Shown piece after piece: positions 11,267-21,736 of a DNA stretch of 64,000 bases. The translations under genes were made by a program, and so were the position numbers. This stretch comes from Rhabditoides inermis (taxonomy: Eukaryota > Nematoda > Chromadorea > Rhabditida > Rhabditidae), in contig CAWZYM010000158.1 of assembly GCA_963966185.1 (NCBI GenBank), positions 62,001 to 126,000 of the forward strand, in the 5' to 3' direction. The notes beneath the pieces are model-generated. The model made no database searches. It was not told where the DNA came from and saw only the letters and a list, made by a program, of their open reading frames with translations. Numbering within the stretch: position 1 is the stretch's first letter; every line of letters starts with the position of its first letter.

Positions 11267-14200
11267 CCTCCATCCCTCCATCCCCCGGGGAAACGAGTGT
11301 TTCCAAATTCCAGGGTAAACGTAAACGGTTCTTGCTTGCGTAAATGTCTCGATCACATTACTTGCATTACTCGCTAGTATAATTGGAGACTTTGCAAGTG
11401 TACGATTCGCCGATTTCCTCCCTGCGAAAACATGCCATTAATATAGTGGGTGTAAACTAAACACGACGGAAGGGGGCTCGATTAATGAGACCCACCGACT
11501 TTCATCATCTTTCTGTGCTTTCTGCTTTCTGCCAGACACAAAACAGTTTTTGTGGTTCATTACGCCATCAACAGACCGCCCTCTCTCCTCTCACAGCAAA
11601 ACAAAGCCTCCCTAATGTTTAATGAAGCTTAATTAACTCATTAATTAGGCTGCATGGTGAATGGTCAATGAGGGAGGCAATATCTCAGGAACGCTTGAAT
11701 ATGCCAATCAGAAAAATGGGGGTGGGTGGAGAGGGAGGCTCCATTTGCGCCGGCTAAAGTGAGTGACACACCTGGCAGGCTGTCAATTGCAGTGGGTTGT
11801 TGTGGCAGCCTCGAGTTTAAGTTTATCCGAATCAATGGATTTTGTCAGACACCAGTCACAAAAGTGGACACATGTCCCACCGAATACATAACAAGAATGA
11901 GCGAGTCTGCCATTACATATTCGAATCACGCAAGAAACGAGAAGCACTTCCGGGGTGACCGGATTTAGAATATCCTGGCAAGGAAACGTGATATCACATT
12001 CCCCCGCCATAAACGAGCCGGATTTAAATGTGTTCTAATAACTTATTAATTGCAGGTGCGGCGTCGCCTAGCGCTGCAGGTGGAATGCTCGGAGGAGGAG
12101 GAGGAGGAGAGGGAGAGGGAGCAGGAGAAGCAGTACAGGAGGATGACCCGTCCGCGCAACTTTGGCCACCGCCTCAACAACACCGTCAATCTGCAGGTGG
12201 GTGCACTTTGTTTTTGAATGTTGTAAAAAGATGACCAAATGTGGTCATGTGAAGTGTGCAGGTGGACAGAAACATGTGACATGTCCACTTTGATCCCCTC
12301 CCAGGTGTGCTACATGAACGAGCTGCCGTCGTCGGACGCGGGGTCGTCGTCGTCGTCGGAATCCGACGACGACTGCGACATTCGACCGGGCGGCAGTGGA
12401 AGGAAGGCGACGGTCAGGAACAGTGGTGAGTCAATGTTATCAATCACCAATTGTTGAAAAAGAAACAACCACATCGTTACGTTTCTACGAAACAGTGAAT
12501 ATCATCGTCCAACTGTTCTAAGCAATCTTCATAGAGTAAACGGCTGATTGAACTGACGCGGGGCGGACACCTACCCCCCAGCCCCGATCTCTACCGTATT
12601 GTTACCGAAGATGGCCATCGGAAATCCAAACAGAACTGCGTCGGCCAAATCTGCCTACGGGCATTCTCCGGCCGGAAATCCGGCGTTGAAATTTCGCGTT
12701 TCGGATAACCCCAAGATTTGGCGTTTTGACCAGCAGCGAGGTGGCCTAGTGGATAACAACAAAAACTGACAAGCAGTAGGGGTGGGGTGAGGTCGTGGGT
12801 TCGATTCCCGTCAACGCAGTTTTGATTTTTGCAAAATTCAAAACATGTTAAACTATTTTTTCAGAACGATAGATAGTCAAATTATTACGATATGTACATT
12901 TATTGGCATTTGCAGTAAAATATCAGCACTTGTGGTAGTCAATTACATAGCAGTCAAAGCAGAAGTTTTCCTCGCAGTAGGAACACTTGAGGAAACAGTA
13001 GTTGTCGCAAGTGGGAGTTTCACCTATGTAGAAATAGATTTAAAAAATCAATCAACACAAAGATACCTCATCAATGGGTACCATGTTGTTATCAAAACTG
13101 AGGAATCCGAGAGAAGATTCGGCCATGTCCCACGTTTCGATTCCATCCTATTCCTCGCTATCCAGATCATCCGACACAGTGAGCATGTCATCGCATGAGA
13201 TATCCGTGTCTCCGTGGGAAGCTTCCATGAGTAGAGTGGAAATGGCTCCGGCAAGCTTGGTCTCCTCACGAGTCAGGGCAATAGGATCCGAAGATCCGAA
13301 GCGATGGACTAACTCACCAATAACTTTGGATATGTCCGAAGGCATGGTGACTGACAAAGATGCATATTTACAGAATATTTTATACTCGTACACCCGGAAA
13401 CACTTCCGCAAGAGTATCGGAAAGAAATTGGTAATTGTCATCAAATAAATATCATCAAACAATGACAAATATTGAGGAAACAAACAACGTCAAATGACAT
13501 ACATATATTCAAGAAACATATTCTAAGCGTGTAAATTTAAAAAAAAAATGACAGTCAGTGTTAGTATGAGGTTGATTAAAATATAATTAGGATTAAATAA
13601 ACGTTGGTTTTGAATTTTGCAAAAATCAAAACTGCGTTGACGGGAATCGAACCCACGACCTCACCTCACCCCACCCCTACTGCTTGTCAGTTTTTGTTGT
13701 TATCCACTAGGCCACCTCGCTGCTGGTCAAAACGCCAAATCTTGGGGTTATCCGAAACGCGAAATTTCAACGCCGGATTTCCGGCCGGAGAATGCCCGTA
13801 GGCAGATTTGGCCGACGCAGTTCTGTTTGGATTTCCGATGGCCATCTTCGGTAACAATACGGTAGAGATCGGGGCTGGGGGGTAGGTGTCCGCCCCGCGT
13901 GAGTTACGACGTATGCTTGAAACCTTTCAAAAACAGGAACAACAAGAAACAGAAGAGTCAGAGTTGCTCGATGTTCACCTTTCTCGCAGTGTCGGCCCCG
14001 TCTCTGGCCGCGCAGCCGTCTCCCTCCACCCTCTCCTCTGCCTCCACCACCGAACCCACAGAGGCCCCCGACATCACCCGACTACGAGAGAGGGTCGCCG
14101 AGGGAAAACAGCTATCGCCACGTGAGTACTGGCTCGCTCGTTCAATTTGCATACATAGTTATGGTATATTTGGTATTGCTATTCCCCGGAAGTATGAAGA

Positions 14201-15275
14201 GATGTGCATGGTCTCCCGGAAGAAGAGTGAAAGAGGAATGAAGATCAAAGTTTCGCCGACCGCAACCTGCTTACCCATTCTTCGTGGCATAGAAGCTTTA
14301 TGAATAGAGCGCGCCCGGGCCGTTATCTCTCTCTCTCTCCCTCCCTCCCTCTAAGCTGCCACTTGTTTATTCGGAGAGGTCGGGTGACCCTCGTGTCAAG
14401 CCTTCTAATCCCTCTATATGGAGACGAGACAATAATACCCCAGGGGTTAGCGGAAACGAACGGCCATCCAGAAAAAAAAGAATGGCGCCAAGATTGGAAG
14501 ACGATTGGGAGATGAAACGCGAGCCGTCATTGAGGGGGCGACATTTGAGAAAAGAGAGTGGGTGAAATTTGTGCGCAGCTCTAATAGAGTGTGGTATTAC
14601 TCTCTCAGAGAATAGCGTATTTCGAATGCCGTTTCCGATTGCAAATCGGAATGGGGTAAAACGAGAAACGATGTCGGGTTACAGCAGAATGGGCGTTGAA
14701 AATGTGCGCGATGTACTCGTAAAACAAATCACGTTGGCTCAATAATAGTATCTGCATCATTCCATTTTTGTGCCGTAATCAATACGTTCTAGTTTGAAAA
14801 AGTAGATGATAAGTTGAGTAAGCTTCACACTATACTGTGTCTTTATGTCATGACAGCGATCGGGAGCTCAATCAGCTGTACAAAGACTTTCTCATGTTGT
14901 AGTGTAAGATGTTAGAGCCGGGGACGACGATTGTTGGAATATACTTATCCTTTTCCGACGTTTCGGCCCTACGCCTTTTTCAGGGATGTGGGAATACCTC
15001 GAACTTGGGTAATTAAACTCTCTTCAGACGAGCGTCGCAGCCTGTTGTGCGCGGAGACGCAGTTGGTGATCCGGCGTGCCAAGTGCGCGGCAGAAGACGC
15101 AGTCGACAGCCACAGAAGGAACAAGTGAGGACACTCTATGGGAACATGTTATGGGGTTATGAGACGTACTTGACACGTGTCGAGATGTCGAGCAGCAGAG
15201 GCATAGAGCAGAGAGAAAAGATAATAAGTCAATATCACACTGTTGATGCCTGCGTGTTTGTAGGTGAGTGAGAGA

Positions 15276-15318
<43 letters not shown>

Positions 15319-16626
15319 CAGAATTGTCTGATGATCGACTCATTGACAATACCGATAAAGGAGTGGTTGTATATCGGAGGGGTGAAACGTGTTTGAAACA
15401 CTGATGAGACTGAAGGAGGGCGACCAAATATACGCATAGGAAATGTACTTATTCACACAGTTTCGTTCGTTTGGTTCAACGGTACTCGGTCACGTGTTGC
15501 CTGCGTTGATAAAAGAGCCGTAGATCAGAGAGATGAAGCGTATCTAATTTGTTGAAAAAAGATGGCGATTTTCTTGAGCAGACTGTTCGTTTGCAGGTCG
15601 AAGGCGTGCGAGATCCCTCGGCAGTGCAGGCAGCATCTCTCGAAGAAGTCCCTAGATGATATACGAGAGGTCCGCGACAGACTCGACCAGGCCATTGCAA
15701 GTGAGTGATTCAACAAGATAATATTATGTATTTGTAAATCTACAGTATTTGTACAATATATTCTCTACAAGATTCTGTTTTCGATGAAATATGATAAGCC
15801 AGTACCCGAGTATCTTTTTTCCTCTAACGCAACACATTTCGAGTGGTGGTTGGCCGCATTAGTCTCAGCGAAATACGAGAGCACTTCCGCCCCTTGGCTT
15901 TTAATTATCATGCGAGACCCATCTTCTTTCTGCGGTAGGTGTCATTCTGGCAGCGAGCTTCCTCGTTGCTATGAAAAAAGATGGCGCGGCATTGTAATTA
16001 GGCGTGTGATGGAGGAGAAAAAGCGGTATTAACTCGATGGAATGAGATAATGGTTCGGTAGATGGGAATAAAAGACGGGGGAAGACTAATGTGGTCATAT
16101 CATGCGAGACCAGGGAAGCTAATGCGAAGACTTGTGTTCGCAGTGGAAAATGGAGAGAAAACATGGAAAGGAACGGATATTTGCACGGAAATGATGTGCT
16201 GATGTGATTAAAAAATATACGGAGTTCTACAGTAATCTTTGAAAATGTTCTATTTGCAGAGAAGAACGGGGAGCTGGTGTCTCTTCTGCTGACGAGGGAC
16301 AGCCTGCACATGGAACACGACTCACTCCTAGTAGACGTCGACGACTTTGTCGAACACGAAACACAGGTAGAGTCGCCGTCTGAAGCATAGTTTCTGCTAT
16401 TCACAGCCGGGGTTGGCGAAACTCAATCGCGAGCGAGAGAAGTCAGACGGCGCGAGAAATACTCGAGTGTGTCGCGGTCTCTTCGATTCGCGTGCCGGCT
16501 TCTTTGATCGATATTAGAGTTTGAATGCGCGCGCTTGGGTCTCCTCACGACTATTAGGTAGATCGAATGTGACAAGAGGGTAGATCAATTTTCTAATTCA
16601 ATTATCTCCCTGAATAATATTATAAG

Positions 16627-16671
<45 letters not shown>

Positions 16672-16812
16672 ATTCTCCCTCTACAGGCTGCCGCAGTGGA
16701 CCTTCCGAAGCTGCTCTCGAAGCAGGGTCGCTCCCTGCCTCCTCCGAAAACGCCTCAATCCACTCCCACCAGAAGCCGGTTTAACTTCTTCAACTTTCGG
16801 AAGACTGACTAG
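8081..16812 (+). CDS. SCHIP-1-like coiled-coil protein
   Basis: Fourteen exons: 8081-8266, 8487-8601, 9321-9371, 9414-9477, 9536-9637, 9989-10200, 10654-10754, 12056-12196, 12305-12425, 13990-14121, 15028-15124, 15597-15700, 16260-16366, 16687-16812. They sum to 552 codons. The first half is low complexity: Ser-rich, a Glu run, a Gly/Pro/Thr stretch and a second acidic-Ser patch. It is broken by a charged helical segment ([19 protein letters not shown] then RRRLALQ). The C-terminal third is coiled coil, with a conserved-looking end ([21 protein letters not shown]), then a basic Pro/Thr tail ([10 protein letters not shown]). This order resembles schwannomin-interacting protein 1, a cytoskeletal adaptor; the assignment rests on recalled family features. 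The first exon could begin further upstream, because CCTTGCAG just after the ATG could be an acceptor. AATAAA follows at 16978. Confidence 0.6.
8896..8942. repeat. (GA)n tract in intron 2 of the SCHIP-like gene
   Basis: About 46 bases of GA dinucleotides on the plus strand. Confidence 0.9.
9770..9870. repeat. CT/CCCT-type pyrimidine tract
   Basis: A pyrimidine-only stretch changes from CT and C runs into about a dozen CCCT tetranucleotides at 9814-9870, inside an intron of the SCHIP-like gene. Confidence 0.85.
10413..10471. repeat. (CT)n microsatellite
   Basis: About 58 bases of CT within the intron between 10200 and 10654. Comparable tracts lie at 10938-11015 (CT passing into CA and back) and 11212-11262 in the next intron. 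Confidence 0.9.
12557..13899. mobile_element. Foldback element with 290-bp inverted arms carrying a tRNA-like promoter
   Basis: The left arm (12557-12844) and right arm (13607-13899) are near-perfect inverted copies of about 290 bases, beginning CGCGGGGCGGACACC at both ends. The trinucleotide TGA flanks both outer ends and could be a target duplication, or chance. Each arm holds a pol III A-box-like sequence (TGGCCTAGTGGATA at 12742-12755) and a perfect B-box (GGTTCGATTCC at 12798-12808), as in tRNA-derived SINEs. The 760-base core carries a damaged reading frame on the minus strand. The element sits in an intron of the SCHIP-like gene. The superfamily cannot be assigned. Confidence 0.9.
12923..13345 (-). 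pseudogene. Degenerate small protein inside the foldback element
   Basis: Reading from ATG at 13345, an acidic stretch of 65 residues meets TAG at 13150-13148. The same frame then continues to a possible donor at 13067, and an acceptor at 13023 joins a short exon ending at 12923. That exon has a dense Cys/His cluster (C-x3-C-x3-C-x2-C-x4-C-x2-C-x6-H-x-C). A C-terminal zinc-binding cluster of this kind occurs in several DDE transposases, including piggyBac-like ones, but no catalytic core is present. It reads best as the remnant of a non-autonomous element's protein. The splice junctions are inferred. Confidence 0.4.
14955..14985 (-). ncRNA. Hammerhead-ribozyme-like core, degenerate
   Basis: On the minus strand the order is CTGAAAA, a GGC/GCC mini-stem with a short loop, then CGAAAC and GTC. 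This is the arrangement of the minimal hammerhead found in Penelope-like elements and retrozymes (CUGANGA, short stem II, GAAAC, GUC). One core G is replaced by A, so self-cleavage is unlikely in this copy. It lies just downstream, on the same strand, of the SL1-like sequence. Confidence 0.4.
14998..15019 (-). other. Spliced-leader SL1-like sequence, antisense in an intron
   Basis: Read on the minus strand, 20 of 22 bases match nematode SL1, with an unbroken 17-base identity (GTTTAATTACCCAAGTT). The match ends in GAG and is followed immediately by GT, like the donor site of an SL RNA. No Sm site or SL RNA stem-loops are visible downstream, so this is not a complete SL RNA gene. It is either a degenerate SL RNA copy or the leader of an inserted, trans-spliced transcript. 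It overlaps the pyrimidine region of the plus-strand splice acceptor for the exon at 15028. Confidence 0.7.
15270..15316. repeat. (GA)n microsatellite
   Basis: GA dinucleotide tract in the intron between 15124 and 15597. A CT tract of similar length lies at 16630-16670, directly upstream of the last acceptor of the SCHIP-like gene, where it would act as a very long polypyrimidine tract. Confidence 0.85.
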
Positions 16813-17155
16813 ACATGGCTGATGGCCCCGACCAAGCTCTTCCAAAGAAACGTTTCACATTGTCACAATTCACCCGCCCACGATTGCCAGATGTTACGAT
16901 GAGAGTTCTAGATGTGTGTGCAATAATATATTTATTGTTTAATATATTTACGATGCGTGTTAGAGAGTGTATGGAAGAATAAATTATTCGATACATCGAG
17001 TAATCTTCATACAGTTTGGTTTTGTGCGAAAAATTTAGAATGCAAACAGTGTTGAGACTAGATGATAGTATTGGCTTATTGAATAGTGATTCGGGAATTA
17101 TGAAAAACTAGGATGCAAACGAGTATGCGACTATTCACCTCTCGAGCGTGGCTAG

Positions 17156-17163
17156 TATAAATA
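17156..17163 (+). promoter_or_regulatory. TATA box of the Gly/Tyr-rich gene
   Basis: TATAAATA lies 37 bases before the ATG at 17200. This implies transcription starting only a few bases before the start codon. Confidence 0.6.
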
Positions 17164-17199
17164 CCGCTCCCTCCACCGAATAGACATCATCCATTCAAC

Positions 17200-17667
17200 A
17201 TGCGTTCCCTCCTCTTCTCTTCTGCTATCATCGCTATCGTCGGAGCCAGTGAGTACAGCAATATAAATCACTTCACCCTTTCACCTTATTTAGACCTCTA
17301 CGGAGGATTCGGTCACGGAAGCTATGGCTACGGAGCCGGATTCGGCAAGGGATACGGTAACGACTACTCGCATGACAACAAGTACGGAGGAGCCAAGGGA
17401 GAGGAGTACGGTAGCGAGAAGCACGGAGACTACGGTAGCTACGATCACCACAAGGCGACCAACTATCAGGGAGGATACGAGAAGAGCTACGGAGAGGGCA
17501 AGGAGTACGGTACCGGATACGGAGCCGGCTACGGTGGCGGATACGGTCACGCTGGCCCCGCCCACTATGCGCCCGCCCACAACGGATACGAGCCGCACCA
17601 CACTGGATACTACGGATACGAGCCCAAGCAGAACTACTACGCAACTCCCACCTACTACGGACACTAA
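17200..17667 (+). CDS. Secreted Gly/Tyr/His-rich protein
   Basis: Exon 1 is 17200-17248 and exon 2 is 17294-17667, separated by a 45-base GT-AG intron; the product has 140 residues. The first 16 residues ([16 protein letters not shown]) form a signal peptide. The mature part is almost entirely Gly, Tyr, His, Lys and Glu in loose GYG/YGG/KGYG units, ending in a Pro/His/Tyr-rich segment. Such proteins in nematodes include cuticle, eggshell and neuropeptide-like or antimicrobial YGGW-type peptides. No dibasic-spaced peptide array is clear, so a structural, cuticle-type role is as likely as any. The intron length is a multiple of three and contains no stop, so an unspliced 155-residue form is also possible. 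The stop lies only 103 bases before the MSP start. Confidence 0.8.
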   Translation: MRSLLFSSAIIAIVGASEYSNINHFTLSPYLDLYGGFGHGSYGYGAGFGKGYGNDYSHDNKYGGAKGEEYGSEKHGDYGSYDHHKATNYQGGYEKSYGEGKEYGTGYGAGYGGGYGHAGPAHYAPAHNGYEPHHTGYYGYEPKQNYYATPTYYGH

Positions 17668-17770
17668 ATTGTTGTTATGTTTCATAAATTCTTTCCTCAA
17701 CCGATACTTAATATATCACCAATATGCAAATCACCCTGCTTTCCCTACCCAATCAGGACATCCATTCGCC

Positions 17771-18208
17771 ATGGCTCAGTCCGTCCCTCCCGGAGATATC
17801 AACACCCAGCCGGGTACCAAGATCGTCTTCAACGCCCCCTACGATGACAAGCACACCTACCACATCAAGGTGATCTGCTTTCGGTTACTGTAATCTACAG
17901 TACCCTAACCCTCGTCTTTTCAGATCACCAACGCTGGAGGTCGCCGCATCGGTTGGGCCATCAAGACGACCAACATGAAGCGCCTCGGCGTCGACCCGCC
18001 GTGCGGAGTGCTGGACCCCAAGGAGAACGTGCTGATGGCCGTCTCTTGCGACGCGTTCCAGTACGGTCAGGAGGACACCAACAACGACCGCATCACCATC
18101 GAGTGGACCAACACCCCCGACGGCGCCGCCAAGACCTTCCGCCGCGAGTGGTTCCAGGGCGACGAAATGGTCCGCCGCAAGAACCTCCCCATCGAGTACA
18201 ACCCTTGA
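17771..18208 (+). CDS. msp: Major sperm protein (MSP)
   Basis: Exons 17771-17869 and 17924-18208 encode 127 residues, the standard MSP length. The sequence is close to nematode MSP throughout: [10 protein letters not shown] start, [17 protein letters not shown] strand region, [35 protein letters not shown], and the end [11 protein letters not shown] polymerises into the fibres that drive amoeboid sperm crawling, and is released as an oocyte-maturation signal. It forms an immunoglobulin-like beta sandwich without a signal peptide. One phase-0 intron interrupts the gene after HIK. The pyrimidine-rich CCAATCAG at about 17748-17755, shortly before the ATG, could be a trans-splice acceptor. Confidence 0.97.
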
Positions 18209-18628
18209 ATGTCCTTTTGTGTGTCGAAAAAAAGTGTGCTGGAAGTTGCATGGTCTTATATAATACGGTAGAAAAATGGGTATGGAATGGCAATTATCGA
18301 TATATCGACAACTATCTCCGAGGTTGTGGATAGTACACCTTTATTTGTACCATCTTTCTATCCAGCCACAAATGTTCGAACAAACCAAGCATGGTCTGGA
18401 AAAGAGTAACATTGGTTTACTTATAACTACAGCACTACATCAACAAAACTAATTTCATTTTCGTGTCAGAAAAGAAAATGTCCTATTCGAGTATTAATCA
18501 GGCGTTGAATCAACCAAAGTATTTCTTTGCCCTAGTCTGATGTTATGCAATTTCTACTGACTCATTGCGGCAAAGTGACTCATGGATGCGTATATAACAT
18601 GAGACGGAACTGTGTTGTCGGACACACC
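18209..18628. other. Intergenic gap upstream of the small M13-like gene
   Basis: AT-rich sequence with no recognisable coding content. It ends in a TATA-like sequence, TATATAA at 18591-18597, 32 bases before the preferred start codon at 18629. Confidence 0.6.
18591..18597 (+). promoter_or_regulatory. TATA box of the small M13-like peptidase gene
   Basis: TATATAA. Its position puts transcription start after the ATG at 18599 and supports the ATG at 18629, which opens directly into a signal peptide. Confidence 0.5.
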
Positions 18629-20593
18629 ATGCGAATTCAACTCTTCTCCCTGTTTTGTTTGGCTGTCGCCAATGCATCATTCTTATCTCCTCCCGACTTC
18701 TTCTACCGCCATTTGTCCCACAACTTGGATCACAATGTAGATCCATGTGATAACTTCTATAGACATGTCTGTCCGAAAGGAATCATTACCAAAAACACTG
18801 TCAATGGAAAAACGAAAGAATATTTGCTCAACTTCACAGAAAAAGAACTTCATCGTATTCGCGCTCATGAATTTGTTTCGAAATTGGTATTTGTACATAT
18901 TACACTCATCAGATGTAAAATAACTTTTTTCAGAACAAATCAATCAACATTGTGCGAGAACACGTAAAGCTACAAAATCCAGAAAACACGTGAGATTTAT
19001 TTAAGGAAAAATTGACATTCTAAAATTTATTATGCATATTTAGATGTGATTGTGATAACATTTCCGACTCATGTTATGTATATTGCTTTATGGAAAAATA
19101 CAAAGATATCGCCAACGAAAATGTAACAAATTTCCAATATAATGATTTCAATACACTTTATAGTATATAAAAGTGATCGGTCCTGTGGTCTTATACTACG
19201 CGGTTACAAACAAAAACGAGTTTGAAACTTTAATAAAGGAAGAAGAGTACGCGGAATCGCTGTTCAATAGTTTGATTGAAGAAATGCATAATGAACTGGA
19301 GGTATTTTTGTAACATTCATTCAATCGTGTTTGTATTTACCATATTTAGAACACGATTGAAAAGAATTCATATCATACAGATTTATTGGAGCGCTTGAAA
19401 AACGATTCAGCTCAATTCTTTCCTATTTTGAAAACGCTGGAAACTACGTTTGAAGAGTACAGTAAACGTTACTACAACTTGATTGAAGTCGTTGATCAAA
19501 TATTAGAAAAGTAACTATCACAATTTGATTTTAGATGATTCAATCTTATCAATAAGTTCTTTGAAGCGAAAACAATACCGGGAACCTATCCACAGTGTCT
19601 GATCATTACAAGTTCACATCAGTATTGGTTCGATCTGTTTCTTCTTTGTTCAACCATATGTCGACTTTTGGATTTAACGCAGGTATTTCGCGCAGCAAAC
19701 GCTAGAAAAAACACAATCATTTCAGGAAACTTTAATAATGTATTTCCTAATAGTGATGATGTCATGTTTTCGTTCGGATCGATGAACATGTTTTTACAAA
19801 TAAGAAACGAAGCTATGAAAGTTGTAACGCTTCATTTTCTATTGTTAGTTGATTGTTTCAGTACGGTTTCGCACAGTTTGTGTTAGGCCACGAAGTAGTG
19901 CACACATACACTCGATACAAGGAGACAGTGCCTCTCAGCTCGGTGTATCACACAAAAGCAGAGTGTGTGGCCGAGAAATACAAACAAGCATGCGACACAT
20001 TCATGGAGGTCAGTTGTCATGCTCCGCAGTACAGTACTGTATGCAATAATGCTCTTTAGGACGGTTTGGAATGTGACAGTTCGATGACGCGCACGCAGAA
20101 CGAAGACGCTTCGGACATGCTGGGCATGCGCCTCGCCTACGCCGCGTTCCTAGCACACTTCGGGAATCGACGGGTGAGTGGGGAGCGGGGACTCGCGAGT
20201 ACTCCATTGTCCAGAATGATGTCACCCTGCAAATCGAACAAGGCGACAGAACATTCACCAACCAGCAACTCTTCTTCTACGCACCTGCGATCGCCGCGTG
20301 TTTCGAAAAAGCAGGACACAATTATAAGTGAGTGTAACATTTAGTGAAATCTGAAAAAAGATTCATCCATTACCTTTTCAGAGAAGGCAAGCCGGACGTG
20401 CATTCTGGTTGGCTGTTCAGAGTCAACACTTTCGTCCAAGAGGTTATGAAAAACTTTTTTCGTTCATTGTGTATACTTTTTTCAGGTTTCCGGGTTTGCG
20501 GAAGCTTTCAACTGCCAAGAGGGAGATAGAATGTACCAAGATATGGATGAACAGTGTATTGTGTATGGAGAAGGACCTCTTATCAAAAAGTAA
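18629..20593 (+). CDS. Small secreted M13 (neprilysin-like) metallopeptidase homologue
   Basis: The signal peptide (MRIQLFSLFCLAVANA) is followed by the M13 N-terminal signature VDPCDNFYRHVCP. Supported exons: 18629-18896, 18934-18989, 19044-19122, 19164-19301, 19350-about 19510, 19862-20008, 20060-20173, 20215-20327, 20382-20442, 20486-20593. The zinc motif is present as LGHEVVHTY (HExxH), and the third-ligand region reads NEDASD, matching the ExxxD of GENIAD. The end (GFAEAFNC then EQCIVYG) matches the family C-terminus. Middle exons between 19510 and 19861 are unclear: the obvious junction at 19535 runs into a stop, and the likeliest coding stretch there starts near 19556. The protein would be clearly shorter than the usual roughly 700 residues, so it is a divergent member or an early pseudogene. 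AATAAA follows at 20611. Confidence 0.75.
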
Positions 20594-20616
20594 TGGACAA
20601 AAAGACGATGAATAAA

Positions 20617-21085
20617 TGACATCTTATGTATCTTTAAGTTCCTTCTTCTTGAATTTATTATTGAGTTGATTTTCTTTGCGTATCAGGTTGCAAATCAGTA
20701 GTCTTTTCCTGCCAGAAACGCTCAGTGAATGGTTGTGATTTGTGTAGTCGCGATGAATTTCAGATATTTCAGGCATGCTAAAGGCCTAAAGGCGAGGTCA
20801 GACTCGATTATGTATCAAAAACCGCTTTATGATACAAAAAGCCACTTTCTGAGGATTTTTCTGAGGGTGTGCGGCCGCTCTGAGATCTTTCTAAGGGTCT
20901 TTTGCCAGCAAAAGTTGAGTCTGACCTCTACTCAATCGGCGAGTTAGCGACAGAGAGAAAGCATGGTGTTTTGCCTATGCAAACTCGCAAACCTGAGGAA
21001 ATGAATGGGAAAACAGCGTGAATAACTTTATTACCGGCGTTAAAAACCAATCAGTACATATACATATGTAGAAATGCAGATCAAC

Positions 21086-21162
<77 letters not shown>
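20617..21162. other. Intergenic gap between convergent genes
   Basis: Contains the 3' ends of the small M13-like gene (plus) and the papain-family gene (minus), and two (CT)n tracts at about 21089-21157. Nothing else is recognised. Confidence 0.6.
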
Positions 21163-21163
<1 letters not shown>

Positions 21164-21672
21164 CAGGCAATGGGAGCGACCACGGTCTGTGCCATTCCAC
21201 ACGCATTCTTTCCCCTCGCCAGTTTGAAGTATCCAGAATTTCCCCAATACGTTCCCCACGAGTTCTTCACTAGCCAGTAGTCCTGAAAAAAAGTTGTTTG
21301 TTTGTTTTTTGTTTACTTTATCTTGTTTCTTCCACTCACCCTTCCATTCTCACTGCCATATCCGACGATAGTGAGAGCGTGAGATCCGAGAGAATGCTGC
21401 AATGCATATTACATAAACACCATGTACTTTTCAGAACAAGAGCATACTACTAACACGGTCAGCCCATTCACTCTTGATGGCCGATTGTCATGATATTGTG
21501 CTCCTTTTTTCTTTTCACGTTTTCAACTTTTCACGTTGAATCCGAATATGACAATATCTTTCCTAAAACAATTTATTTTAATAATAATAATAAAACGAAC
21601 CTCGGCACAGTCTCTGTCAGTGGGTGAGAAGACGCCGGAGCGATAGCTGTACAGAGGCTTCGTCACCTCAAC

Positions 21673-21736
<64 letters not shown>

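Noticed and set aside
12845..13198. Plus-strand 117-codon frame in the foldback core
   Set aside because: It is antisense to the better-supported minus-strand frame with the Cys/His cluster.
14998..15019. A complete SL RNA gene
   Set aside because: There is no Sm-binding site, third stem-loop or proximal promoter element downstream or upstream on the minus strand.
17290..17893. Val/Ser-rich and Thr/Arg-rich alternative frames across the Gly/Tyr-rich gene
   Set aside because: They shadow a biased coding sequence; only the Gly/Tyr-rich frame has a signal peptide, a TATA box and a sensible intron.
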